Shown here: positions 1 to 8,459 of the stretch, in pieces | Layout of the letters: each line of letters opens with the position of its first letter | Position numbering within the stretch: position 1 is the first letter of the stretch | Assembly: GCA_031293105.1 (NCBI GenBank) | Contig: JAUMSA010000180.1 | Span: 1 to 15,999, forward strand | DNA length: 15,999 nucleotides | DNA from: Butyricicoccus sp. | GTDB lineage: Bacteria > Bacillota > Clostridia > Oscillospirales > Butyricicoccaceae | Reading direction: 5' to 3' | Translations under genes and position numbers: made by a program | The notes under the pieces: generated by a model | The model's input: only the letters and a program-made list of their open reading frames with translations | Database searches by the model: none | Told to the model about the DNA's origin: nothing

Positions 1-517
1 GGTTCCAGCCGCGTGTGCTCAGCAAAGGCCATCCGGCCGTCCACCGTCACTTGCAGGCGGCTGTCCAAGCGCCGCAGCTGGAACTGTTCGCCGCGCCCGG
101 CGCGGCCGCAAGCCATGATCTCGGCGTAGGCGAAACGGCAGCTCCCGGCTAGCGCGATCTGCGTCTGGCTGCGCAGGTCGCTGCCCGCAAAAGGGATGAC
201 CGGCTGCGGCAGAAAGCGCACACGCGCGTTTTCGCCTACCTGCAGCCGGATGCGCCGCTCGACGTGCCCCTCACCGGTGTTGAACACCTTTTCGTAGCCC
301 TGCGTGTAAACGGCGGCGTTCGAGCCGTCCGCAAAGCGGTATTCGGCGTCCAGCGTGTCCCCGGCCAGCAGCCCGGCCGACGCCGCCATGACCATCAGGT
401 CGGTGCGGTCGCCGCGCACGAACGGGCGCATGATTTTATACGGCGCGGTGCAGTACACGTCCTCCAGACGGGTGCCGTTGCCGTGCCGGACGGTTTGCAG
501 ATACAGACGGCTGTCCA

Positions 518-518
<1 letters not shown>
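1..518 (-). CDS. ureD: Urease accessory protein UreD/UreH, 3' end cut by window edge
   Basis: UreD is the scaffold that binds apo-urease and, with UreF and UreG, delivers nickel to the UreC active site. Translating from the ATG at 518 gives an open frame of 172 codons to the window edge. It begins MDSRLYLQTVRHG and contains the family landmarks SAGLLAGD (near residue 48), TQGYEKVF and LPQPVIPFAGS (near 100). UreD is usually about 250-280 residues, so roughly a third is missing. The ATG shares one base with the ureG stop (TAATG), and a GAGG lies about 7 nt upstream inside ureG, so translation is coupled. This is the last urease gene in the window. I cannot see what follows it or where transcription ends. 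Confidence 0.93.
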
Positions 519-1126
<608 letters not shown>

Positions 1127-1139
1127 GGTTTTGTTCTCC

Positions 1140-1820
1140 TTAGCTCATATAAAGTCTGGTGTACAGGGTTTCGTGCTGCATGGCCAGAATATCAAACGCC
1201 GCACCGCTGACGCCCAGATCGTCGGGCGTGACTGTCTGCGCGATCTGCACGGCCGTAAGCAGCGCGGGCAGGCTGTCCCGCAGCACGCGCTGGGCTTCCA
1301 GCTGGCGCAGCGGCACGCACTTGGCCGCGTGCGTGGTCATAGCGCTCAGCAGGGAATAGCCGTAGATGGTCAGCGCCTCCTGCGCATCCATGCCGTGCCC
1401 GGCCGCAAACAGGCCGACCGCAATCGGATGCTGTCCGGTGCAGTCACCCTGCCGGATGGCGGCGCGATAAGTTTCCAGCAGGGGAAGGGGCGCGATCTGC
1501 GCCGCAGCTTTGATGAGCCGCATGCACAGCTTGGCGCTGCCCTGCCGCACCTCCATCGGCGCGCGCAGCGCGGTGTACAGCCGGTCGAGCGATACCCACG
1601 CGGCCTCGTCCGCGGCGTTCTGCATGGCCAGCGCCATCGCGCCCAGCTCCTGATAGGGGGCGATGGCCAGATAGTCGGCCAGATAGCGCTGCAAATCTTC
1701 GGGCGCCGCGACCATGCCGCGCTGCACAAAGGTTTCCAGACCGTTGGACAGCGTAAATGCGCCGATGGGAAACAGGCTGTCGCAGATTTGCAGCATATAC
1801 AGCCGCCGCAGCTCATCCAT
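1140..1820 (-). CDS. ureF: Urease accessory protein UreF
   Basis: UreF is the all-helical accessory protein that bridges UreD and UreG and acts as a checkpoint on GTP-dependent nickel transfer. The product is 226 residues, typical for the family, and starts MDELRRLYMLQICDSLFPIG, which contains the conserved LQ..DS.FPiGaFt..nGLE pattern. The frame is open for another 140 codons upstream, but that part is a shadow of ureE. I chose ATG 1820 because the family N-terminus begins there. No Shine-Dalgarno precedes it: the upstream bases encode the histidine-rich tail of UreE. The start overlaps the ureE stop by 8 nt, so ureF probably relies on translational coupling. Met9 would be a less likely alternative start. 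Confidence 0.95.
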   Translation of the reverse strand: MDELRRLYMLQICDSLFPIGAFTLSNGLETFVQRGMVAAPEDLQRYLADYLAIAPYQELGAMALAMQNAADEAAWVSLDRLYTALRAPMEVRQGSAKLCMRLIKAAAQIAPLPLLETYRAAIRQGDCTGQHPIAVGLFAAGHGMDAQEALTIYGYSLLSAMTTHAAKCVPLRQLEAQRVLRDSLPALLTAVQIAQTVTPDDLGVSGAAFDILAMQHETLYTRLYMS

Positions 1821-2295
1821 GGGCGTGGCTGTGCGTGTGACCGTGCGCGTGGCTGTGTTCGCCCGCGCCGTGGGCGCGGCAGGCCACATAGTCGGAAAAG
1901 TCGGCGCACACCTGCTTGGCGTCAAACCCCAGCCGCTGCAAATACAGCAGCGTCGGCTCGTCGTAGGGGACGCTGACCGTGTGCTCCTCGATCTTGAGTG
2001 GCAGGTGGCGGTTGCCCAGTTCAAAACACAGCCGTCCCATCTCCTGCATCGTGTCGACGTGCGTCTGGATGAGCGGCGCGGGCGCAACCTTGACGACATA
2101 GATTTTGCCGTTTTGTTCGGCCAGCACATCGCCCGCGTGCAGCGGTACACCGACGCAGACGCCCAGTTCGGTGCCGTCCGCCGCCGTCTTGGCGATGCGC
2201 TTTTTTTCGGTTTCAAACCACGCAAACTCCACAGGCACAATTTCGCCCGCCGGATGCTGCGCGTTCACATTTCCCAGAATTTTATCTGCAATCAC
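1813..2295 (-). CDS. ureE: Urease nickel metallochaperone UreE, with His-rich tail
   Basis: UreE is the dimeric nickel chaperone that donates nickel to UreG. The product has 160 residues: an N-terminal peptide-binding domain (about 1-75) and a C-terminal metal-binding domain (about 76-140), with the conserved dimer-interface histidine H96 in GNRHLP. The tail from 141 onward holds eight histidines, alternating with A, G, S or T, ending HSHAHGHTHSHAHG. Such tails bind and store several nickel ions in UreE of Klebsiella type. The start is a GTG at 2295 and no suitable ATG is available. An AAGGAGG lies 10 nt upstream, overlapping the ureC stop, and the encoded MIADKILGN matches the family N-terminus. 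Confidence 0.96.
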   Translation of the reverse strand: MIADKILGNVNAQHPAGEIVPVEFAWFETEKKRIAKTAADGTELGVCVGVPLHAGDVLAEQNGKIYVVKVAPAPLIQTHVDTMQEMGRLCFELGNRHLPLKIEEHTVSVPYDEPTLLYLQRLGFDAKQVCADFSDYVACRAHGAGEHSHAHGHTHSHAHG

Positions 2296-2305
2296 CGGTT
2301 TATGT

Positions 2306-2312
2306 CCTCCTT
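2306..2312 (-). promoter_or_regulatory. Ribosome binding site that fixes the GTG start of ureE
   Basis: On the minus strand this reads AAGGAGG, 10 nt before the GTG at 2295. It lies over the ureC stop codon, so ribosomes finishing ureC end on the ureE initiation site. It is the only strong site in the 15-nt ureC-ureE gap, and it supports the non-ATG start. Confidence 0.8.
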
Positions 2313-4023
2313 AGAATAGGAAATACCGCTGGGCAAGTGCCAGCTCGGAAAACGGCTCACAGGTGACCGGCTCGCCGTCCACCGTGACCGTGTAGGTCTC
2401 CGGGTCGACCCGCACATCCGCAATCACGTCGTTGTGGCGCATGTCGCGCTTGCCGATATCGCGGCAGTGCGACACCGGCAGCACCGTGCGGCTGAGACCA
2501 AGCTGCCCCGCGATGTCGTGCTCGTAGGCGTAGCGCGACACGAACGTGACGCAGGACGCCGCCAGCGCCTTGCCGTGCGCGCCGAACATGTCGGTGTAAA
2601 CGACCGGTTCGGGCGTCGGGATGGAAGCGTTCGCGTCGCCCATGCGGGAGGCCGCAATCGCGCCCGACTTGAGCACCATCTCGGGCTTGGCGCCGAACAT
2701 CGCGGGCTGCCAGAGTACAAGGTCGGCCAGCTTGCCCACCTCGACCGAGCCGACATAGTCGGAGATGCCGTGCGTGATGGCGGGGTTGATCGTGTATTTG
2801 GAGATATAGCGCTTGACGCGCGCGTTGTCGCTGCGCGCGCTGTCGCCCGCAAGCGGGCCGCGCTGCTTTTTCATCTTATCGGCGGTCTGCCAGGTGCGGG
2901 TGATGACCTCGCCTACGCGCCCCATGGCCTGCGAGTCGCTCGACATCATGGAAAAGATGCCCATGTCGTGCAGCACGTCCTCGGCCGCGATGGTTTCCGG
3001 ACGGATGCGGCTGTCCGCAAAGGCCACGTCCTCGGGGTTGTCCTTGTCCAGGTGGTGGCAGACCATCAGCATGTCCAGATGCTCGTCGATGGTGTTGCGG
3101 GTGTAGGGCATGGTCGGATTGGTGGAGGAGGGCAGCACATAGTCGAACGCCGACGCGCGGATGATATCCGGCGCGTGGCCGCCGCCCGCGCCCTCGGTGT
3201 GGTAGGTGTGGATGGCGCGCCCGCGGAACGCGGCAATGGTGTCCTCGACGCAGCCGGTTTCGTTGAGCGTGTCCGTGTGGATGGACACCTGCACGTCATA
3301 TTTGTCGGCCACCGACAGGCAGCAGTCGATGGCGGCAGGCGTGCTGCCCCAGTCCTCGTGCAGTTTGAGTCCCGCCGCGCCCGCTTCGATCTGCTCGGCG
3401 AGCGGCGCTTCGGACGAGCAGTTGCCCTTGCCGAGAAAGGCCACGTTGATGGGCAGATCCTCGGCGCTTTGCAGCATGCGCGCCAGATGGAACGCGCCCG
3501 GCGTGCAGGTGGTGGCGTTGGTGCCGTCGGCCGGGCCGGTGCCGCCGCCAATCATGGTCGTTACGCCCGAATACAGCGCCGTGCGCACCTGGGTGGGAGA
3601 GATAAAGTGGATGTGGCTGTCGATGCCGCCCGCGGTCAGAATCAGCCCTTCGCCCGCAATCGCCTCGGTCGAGGCGCCGATGACCATGCCCGGCGTCACG
3701 CCGTCCATGATGTGCGGGTTGCCCGCCTTGCCGATGCCCGCGATTTTGCCATCCCGGATGCCGACGTCGGCTTTGTAAATGCCCGTGCAGTCCACAATGA
3801 GCGCATTGGTGATGACCGTGTCCAGACACTCGTCGTCCGTGTGGGTGCAGGATTGCCCCATGCCGTCGCGCAGACTCTTGCCACCGCCGAACTTGGCCTC
3901 ATCGCCGTAAACGGTCAGGTCTTTTTCCACCTCGATGATGAGCGAGGTGTCCGCCAACCGCACGCGGTCGCCCGTCGAGGGGCCGTACATGAGCGCATAG
4001 TCTTTTCTCGAAATTTCGATCAT
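2311..4023 (-). CDS. ureC: Urease alpha subunit UreC (catalytic)
   Basis: UreC carries the dinickel active site that hydrolyses urea to ammonia and carbamate. The product has 570 residues, the normal length. By alignment from memory with Klebsiella and Helicobacter ureases, the ligands are all present: H137 and H139 (DSHIHF), the lysine to be carbamylated K220 (GLKLHEDWG), H249 (SIHTDTLNE), H275 (YHTEGAGGGHAPD) and D363 (SSDSQAMGR). The mobile-flap pair C322-H323 (MVCHHLDK) is also intact, so the enzyme should be active once nickel is loaded. The ATG overlaps the ureAB stop by 4 nt (ATGA) and has GGAGG about 7-8 nt upstream. Coupled translation would keep the subunits in balance. Confidence 0.99.
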   Translation of the reverse strand: MIEISRKDYALMYGPSTGDRVRLADTSLIIEVEKDLTVYGDEAKFGGGKSLRDGMGQSCTHTDDECLDTVITNALIVDCTGIYKADVGIRDGKIAGIGKAGNPHIMDGVTPGMVIGASTEAIAGEGLILTAGGIDSHIHFISPTQVRTALYSGVTTMIGGGTGPADGTNATTCTPGAFHLARMLQSAEDLPINVAFLGKGNCSSEAPLAEQIEAGAAGLKLHEDWGSTPAAIDCCLSVADKYDVQVSIHTDTLNETGCVEDTIAAFRGRAIHTYHTEGAGGGHAPDIIRASAFDYVLPSSTNPTMPYTRNTIDEHLDMLMVCHHLDKDNPEDVAFADSRIRPETIAAEDVLHDMGIFSMMSSDSQAMGRVGEVITRTWQTADKMKKQRGPLAGDSARSDNARVKRYISKYTINPAITHGISDYVGSVEVGKLADLVLWQPAMFGAKPEMVLKSGAIAASRMGDANASIPTPEPVVYTDMFGAHGKALAASCVTFVSRYAYEHDIAGQLGLSRTVLPVSHCRDIGKRDMRHNDVIADVRVDPETYTVTVDGEPVTCEPFSELALAQRYFLF

Positions 4024-4712
4024 TGGTCGTCCTCCATCCCCAAAAAGCCCAGAGTCTTCGCCTTTTCAAACGCCGCTTCGCGCACCGCCGGGTCGTCCAT
4101 CGGGCCGCTGCACAGCGCGTTCAGGCCGTAGCCCTCGCGCGAGCCGCCGATGGCGGTCAAGCGGACGGTTTTGGTCTCGCCCGGCTCAAAGCGCACCGCG
4201 GTGCCCGAGGGAATATCCAGCCGCATGCCCCAAGCCGCGCGGCGGTCAAACCGCAGGCGGGCGTTAACCTCAAAAAAGTGGATGTGCGAGCCGACCTGAA
4301 TCGGGCGGTCGGCCGTGCTGACCACGGTGACTTCGGTGGTGTCCCGTCCTTCGTTGAGGCGGATGACCCCGTCCCCGCACAGCACCTCGCCGGGGACTAA
4401 CCGCCCGGTGGTCGGGATGGGGTTGTGTACGGTCACCAGCTTGGTGCCGTCGGGGAAGGTCGCTTCGACCTGAATTTCGTGAATCATCTCAGCCACACCG
4501 TCCATGACCTCGTCCTCGGTCAGGATTTTGCGGCCGGCCTGCATCAACTCGGCCACCGTGCGGCCGTCGCGCGCTTGCTCGGCGATTTCGCTCGAAATCA
4601 GCGCGACCGCTTCCGGGTAATTGAGCCGCAGGCCGCGCGCGCGGCGCTCCTTGGCCACGCTGCCCGCCAGATGGAGCAGCAGCTTATCGGTTTCCCTTGG
4701 CGTTAAACGCAT
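4020..4712 (-). CDS. ureAB: Fused urease gamma-beta subunit (UreA-UreB)
   Basis: This single 230-residue protein joins the two small urease subunits. Residues 1 to about 100 match UreA (starting MRLTPRETDKLLLHLAGSVA, with EVMDGVAEMIHEIQVEATFPDGTKLV written here in part only as the EVMDGV and IQVEATFPDG landmarks). Residues from about 104 onward match UreB (LVPGEVL, IQVGSHIHFFEVN, RLDIPSGTAVRFEPG). The joint is a short PIPTTGR linker. Most bacteria have separate ureA and ureB genes; Helicobacter UreA (about 238 residues) has the same fusion. The ATG at 4712 has GGAGGAGG 6 nt upstream and overlaps the 3' end of the preceding kinase gene by 10 nt. I see no sign that the fusion is a sequencing error, because the linker reads smoothly. 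Confidence 0.96.
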   Translation of the reverse strand: MRLTPRETDKLLLHLAGSVAKERRARGLRLNYPEAVALISSEIAEQARDGRTVAELMQAGRKILTEDEVMDGVAEMIHEIQVEATFPDGTKLVTVHNPIPTTGRLVPGEVLCGDGVIRLNEGRDTTEVTVVSTADRPIQVGSHIHFFEVNARLRFDRRAAWGMRLDIPSGTAVRFEPGETKTVRLTAIGGSREGYGLNALCSGPMDDPAVREAAFEKAKTLGFLGMEDDQ

Positions 4713-5827
4713 ATGGTTCCTCCTCCATGTTCACAGCGCGGAAAGTATAAAAATACCGCCGCGCCTTCATTTACTTTGCCTTCCATGCGGATGCGCCCGC
4801 CGTGCCGCCGCATGATGCGGTCGGCCATGGCCAGGCCGACGCCTGTGCCTTCGAATTCATTTTGTGTATGCAGCCGCTGGAAGATACGGAACAGCCGGCT
4901 GGCATAGGCCATATCAAAGCCCACGCCGTTGTCGCGCACCGAAATGACGGTAAAGTCGTCCTCCTCGGCTGCGTGCACTTCGATCACCGCCTGTTCGCGC
5001 GTGCGCGTGAATTTAAACGCATTGCTGATGATATTTTTCAGCATCATGCGGATGAGCACCGCGTCGCCCCAAACGGGCGGGAGCGCATCGCAGCGCAGGA
5101 TAATTTGCCGGTCGGGTTCGGCCAGCTGCTGCTCGTGAAAGCACGCGCGCAGCATGGCCTCCAAATCGAGGATCTCAAACGACGGCTTGATGTTGCACAT
5201 GCGCGAAAACTCCAGCAGGCGGTTGACCATCAGGGTCAGCTCACCCGCCTTGTCGTCCAGCATGGCCACGATGCGCGCCGCCTCGCCGGCAAGGTCGTCG
5301 CCCAGCTCTTCACGCAGGGCGGAAAGCAGCATCCGCATTACGCCGAGCGGGCTTTTCAGGTCGTGCGAGACCGCCGAGCAAAAGCGGTCGAGCTCGTCAT
5401 AAGCCTCGGTCAGCGCGCGGGTCTGCCGCGCAATCCGCAGATGCGCCGAAATGCGCGCAAGATATTCTGCGCGCACAAATGGCTTGGATACATAATCACA
5501 GCACCCGGCTTCAAATCCCGCGGTGATGGCCGCGGGATGGTTGTCGGCGGTCACAAAGATCACCGGAATGTCCTTGGTGCGTTCTTCACTTTTGATGCGG
5601 CGGCACAGTTCCAGCCCGTCCATGCCCTCCATGTGTACGTCGAGCACAATGAGGTCGGGCATGTGCCGGCTGAGGAAGGTGAGCGCCGCTTTTCCGCTCG
5701 CTGCGGCGTGCACCCGGTAGCCCTGCTGCCGCAGGATGGCGCCCGCAAACGCCAGATGGTCGGGCAGGTCGTCGACGATCAGGATGCTGGCGCCTGCCTC
5801 CATCGGCTCGAGCACGTTGCTGCTCAT
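4703..5827 (-). CDS. Soluble REC-HisKA-HATPase protein (response regulator/histidine kinase) inside the urea operon
   Basis: This 374-residue protein has a receiver domain first (about 13-130), then a histidine kinase core. In the receiver I see the acidic pair D19-D20, the phospho-acceptor D63 (LIVLDVHM) and K115 (SKPF). The dimerisation domain carries SHDLKSPLG with H155. The ATPase domain has the N box around N269 (NIISNAFKF), DNGVGFD (299-305) and EGTGVGLAM (326-334). No membrane segment or PAS domain is visible, so it is probably cytoplasmic and receives its signal as phosphate on D63 or through a partner. It has no Shine-Dalgarno: its ATG overlaps the urtE stop (ATGA), and its end overlaps ureAB by 10 nt. 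It is thus part of the urea operon and probably made with the transporter. Its target is unknown. Confidence 0.9.
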   Translation of the reverse strand: MSSNVLEPMEAGASILIVDDLPDHLAFAGAILRQQGYRVHAAASGKAALTFLSRHMPDLIVLDVHMEGMDGLELCRRIKSEERTKDIPVIFVTADNHPAAITAGFEAGCCDYVSKPFVRAEYLARISAHLRIARQTRALTEAYDELDRFCSAVSHDLKSPLGVMRMLLSALREELGDDLAGEAARIVAMLDDKAGELTLMVNRLLEFSRMCNIKPSFEILDLEAMLRACFHEQQLAEPDRQIILRCDALPPVWGDAVLIRMMLKNIISNAFKFTRTREQAVIEVHAAEEDDFTVISVRDNGVGFDMAYASRLFRIFQRLHTQNEFEGTGVGLAMADRIMRRHGGRIRMEGKVNEGAAVFLYFPRCEHGGGTICV

Positions 5828-6516
5828 GCGGTCATCAGGTGCTGCACATGCGCCGCATCTGCCTCGGCGGTCAGGCTGTCATAAATCAGCTCGCCCTTTT
5901 CCATCACGTACAGGCGGTTGGTGTTTTGCAGCACAAAGTCCAGATACTGCTCGACCAGCAGCACGGTCAGCCCGAGTTCCTTGTTGACCCGGCGGATGGC
6001 CACGCCGATGTCCTCGATGATCGAGGGCTGGATGCCCTCGGTCGGCTCGTCAAGAATCAGAATCTTGGGTTCGGCGACCAGTGCGCGGGCGATGGCCAGC
6101 TGCTGCTGCTGGCCGCCCGACAGGTCGCCGCCGCGCCGCGCGGCGAACTTGGGCAGGATGGGGAAGAGCTCGTAAATATAATCGGGCACCTTGCCGCGCT
6201 TTTTGCGCGCGTACATGGCCAGTTCCAGGTTTTCCTGCACGGTCATCTGGGGGAAGATGTCGCGCCCCTGCGGCACATAGCCGACGCCCGATGCCGCGCG
6301 TTCATAGGTTGGCCGGCCGACCAGTTCCTTTCCGTCCAAGCGGATGGAGCCGCAGGGCGTGCGCACCAGACCCATAATGCTCTTGAGGGTGGTCGATTTG
6401 CCCACGCCGTTGCGCCCAATGAGGCCGACGATTTCGCCCTGCGGCACCTCGAGCGACAGCCCGTGCAGCACGCGGCTTTCCCCGTAATAACTATCGATTC
6501 CAGTGATTTTCAGCAT
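5824..6516 (-). CDS. urtE: Urea ABC transporter ATP-binding protein UrtE
   Basis: UrtE is one of the two ATPases that power urea import, of the LivF-like family. The product is 230 residues with Walker A GRNGVGKST (34-42), the signature LSGGQQQQLAIARAL (from 132) and Walker B ILILDEP (152-158). The downstream TEGIQPSII segment is typical of LivF/UrtE proteins. I start it at ATG 6516, with GGAGG 8 nt upstream; a GTG one codon earlier (6519) is possible but closer to the site. It follows urtD after about 20 nt, and its stop overlaps the start of the kinase gene. Assignment to urea rather than branched-chain amino acids rests on the complete urtABCDE order and the adjoining urease genes. Confidence 0.95.
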   Translation of the reverse strand: MLKITGIDSYYGESRVLHGLSLEVPQGEIVGLIGRNGVGKSTTLKSIMGLVRTPCGSIRLDGKELVGRPTYERAASGVGYVPQGRDIFPQMTVQENLELAMYARKKRGKVPDYIYELFPILPKFAARRGGDLSGGQQQQLAIARALVAEPKILILDEPTEGIQPSIIEDIGVAIRRVNKELGLTVLLVEQYLDFVLQNTNRLYVMEKGELIYDSLTAEADAAHVQHLMTA

Positions 6517-6536
6517 CACCTGTTCCTCCCTTTGTG

Positions 6537-7313
6537 TTACGACGCAGCCTTGCCGCGTCCCAGATAGACCGCCTGCACCGTGGGGTCGGCCAGCACCGCA
6601 TCCACTGTGCCTTCGGTCAGCACCTTGCCTTCGTGCAGCACGGTCACGATGTCGGCCGTCTGCCGCACAAAGTCCATGTCATGTTCGATGACAATGACCG
6701 TGCACTCGTTTTTGATTTCGCGCAGGATTTCGCCCGTGCGCATAGTTTCGGGCTTGCCCATACCGGCTGCCGGTTCGTCCAGCATGATGATCTCGGGCTT
6801 TTGCACCAGCTGCATGGCAATTTCCAGCCACTGCTTTTCGCCGTGCGCCAGCGCCCCGGCGCGCTCCTGCACGCGGTCGCGCAGGCCGACGCGCTCGAGC
6901 ACCCGGTCGATCTGTTCGAGTTCCTCCTTGGAGGGCTTGCCGAAAATCGAGTCCCAGATGCCCTTGTGGCCCTTGAGCGAGAGCAGCATATTGTCCCATA
7001 CGGTCAGTCCGGCGAACACGCTCGGCACCTGAAATTTGCGCCCGATGCCCTCGCGGACGATGCGGTATTCGGGCATGCCGGTCAAGCGCACGTCGCCGTT
7101 TTCGGCCGAGTGGAAGATGACCGAACCGGTGGTGGGCTTGGTCTTGCCGCAGATGATGTCGAGCAGCGTGGTTTTGCCCGCGCCGTTCGGCCCGATGAAA
7201 AAGTGAGTGGAATGCCGTTCGACGGCGGCGCTGACCTCGGTCAGTGCGTAAAAGCCGTCAAAGCAGACCGAAATGCCTTTGATATCGAGAATGATTCCGT
7301 TTTTAGCCGCCAT
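6537..7313 (-). CDS. urtD: Urea ABC transporter ATP-binding protein UrtD
   Basis: UrtD is the second ATPase of the urea importer, LivG-like. The product is 258 residues. Walker A is GPNGAGKTT (41-49), the Q-loop glutamine is Q95 (GRKFQVPS), the signature is the variant LAHGEKQWLEIAMQL (from 155), Walker B is IIMLDEP (175-181) and the switch histidine is H211. The LAHGEKQWLE form, in place of LSGGQ, is characteristic of UrtD and is good evidence for urea specificity. It lies 6 nt after urtC. An AAAGGAG sits about 11 nt before the ATG, slightly further than usual, so translation may be partly coupled to urtC. Confidence 0.96.
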   Translation of the reverse strand: MAAKNGIILDIKGISVCFDGFYALTEVSAAVERHSTHFFIGPNGAGKTTLLDIICGKTKPTTGSVIFHSAENGDVRLTGMPEYRIVREGIGRKFQVPSVFAGLTVWDNMLLSLKGHKGIWDSIFGKPSKEELEQIDRVLERVGLRDRVQERAGALAHGEKQWLEIAMQLVQKPEIIMLDEPAAGMGKPETMRTGEILREIKNECTVIVIEHDMDFVRQTADIVTVLHEGKVLTEGTVDAVLADPTVQAVYLGRGKAAS

Positions 7314-7319
7314 GCGGGG

Positions 7320-8444
7320 TCACACTCCTTTCTGGGTCTGGTTGGCAGGAGCCTTCTTGGTGACGGCTGCCGGACGATTGCGCAGGCTGCGAATCCATGC
7401 GGGCAGCTGCTCGCAGAACAGGCCGACCAAACCGCCGCGGAAGAACAGGATGGTGATGACAAAGATTGCGCCGATGATGTACTGCCACAGGTCGACCAGG
7501 CTGCCGGAGGACAGGTTGTATTCACACAGGTTAATCACAAATGCGCCGATGACCGCGCCGATGATTGTGCCGCGGCCGCCGACGGCCACCCAAATCACCA
7601 TAGTGATCGAGTAGGCAATGGTCATCTGGGACGGGGTGATCGAGCCGTTGAAGTTGACGAACAACGCGCCCGCCAGCGCTGCGATGATGGCCGACAGCAC
7701 ATAAACAAAGGTCTTATAGTGGCTGACCTGATAACCGGAGAAGTAGGTGCGGTTTTCGCCGTCGCGGATGGCGACCAGCAGCTTGCCGAACTTGCGGTGG
7801 GTCAGGAAACGGCACAGCGCATACACGAGCGCCATCAGCAGCAGGGCACCGTAGAACAGCAGGAACATCTGCGGGCGGTGTTTTTCGCCGCGGATGCTGC
7901 CCAGCACGGTCTGGATCTCGGTGATGCCGACGTTGCCGTTGGTGTAGGGCGACAGGGCGATGAAGATGGAATAGGCCGCCCAGGTCAGCGCCTGCGAAAT
8001 GATGGAGAAATACACGCCCTTGACGCGGTTTTTAAAGATGAAGTAGCCGATCAGACCAGAGAGCACGGTCGGCACCAGCACCAGCATCACGATGGCGCCC
8101 GGCAGCGTCTGGAACGGCTGCCAGATGGTCGGCAGCTCGGTCAAACCGCCGACGTGCATGAAATCGGTGATGCCGCCGCCCGTGGCTTGCAGCTTCAAAT
8201 ACATGGCCATCGCGTAGCCGCCGAGGGCGAAATACAGGCCGTGGCCGAGCGACAGGATACCGGCATAGCCCCAGATGAGGTCAAGCCCCATGGCGACGAT
8301 GGCAAACGCGATGCACTTACCGAGAAACAGTACGGTCGAGCTGGCCGAGATGACACCCGCCTGCAACAGCAGAGGCATGGCGGCCAGAATCAAAACAATG
8401 ACGGCAAAACACAGGTTTGCGCCCTGTTTTTTGAGAATTTTCAT
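7320..8444 (-). CDS. urtC: Urea ABC transporter permease UrtC
   Basis: UrtC is one of the two membrane subunits of the urea importer, of the LivM-like branched-chain-type permease family. The product is 374 residues with about ten hydrophobic segments. The family landmark LIWGYAGILSLGHGLYFALGGY lies near residues 56-77 (the key part is SLGHGLYFALGGYAM), and a further conserved region AVGGRGTIIGAVIGAF lies near 290. The C-terminus is short, basic and probably cytoplasmic. The ATG at 8444 has GGGAGGG about 8 nt upstream, inside the 15-nt gap after urtB. The length and motifs are normal and I see no disruption. Confidence 0.95.
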   Translation of the reverse strand: MKILKKQGANLCFAVIVLILAAMPLLLQAGVISASSTVLFLGKCIAFAIVAMGLDLIWGYAGILSLGHGLYFALGGYAMAMYLKLQATGGGITDFMHVGGLTELPTIWQPFQTLPGAIVMLVLVPTVLSGLIGYFIFKNRVKGVYFSIISQALTWAAYSIFIALSPYTNGNVGITEIQTVLGSIRGEKHRPQMFLLFYGALLLMALVYALCRFLTHRKFGKLLVAIRDGENRTYFSGYQVSHYKTFVYVLSAIIAALAGALFVNFNGSITPSQMTIAYSITMVIWVAVGGRGTIIGAVIGAFVINLCEYNLSSGSLVDLWQYIIGAIFVITILFFRGGLVGLFCEQLPAWIRSLRNRPAAVTKKAPANQTQKGV

Positions 8445-8459
8445 GAATGGAACCCTCCC

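Noticed and set aside
1821..2240. A longer ureF starting at 2240
   Set aside because: The extra 140 codons lie inside ureE in another frame, and the UreF family N-terminus begins at 1820.
2434..4131. A 565-codon open frame on the plus strand opposite ureC
   Set aside because: Its product is rich in Arg, Ala, Gly, Val and His and resembles no protein. It is the mirror of a GC-rich gene with strong third-position bias, and ureC on the other strand is certain.
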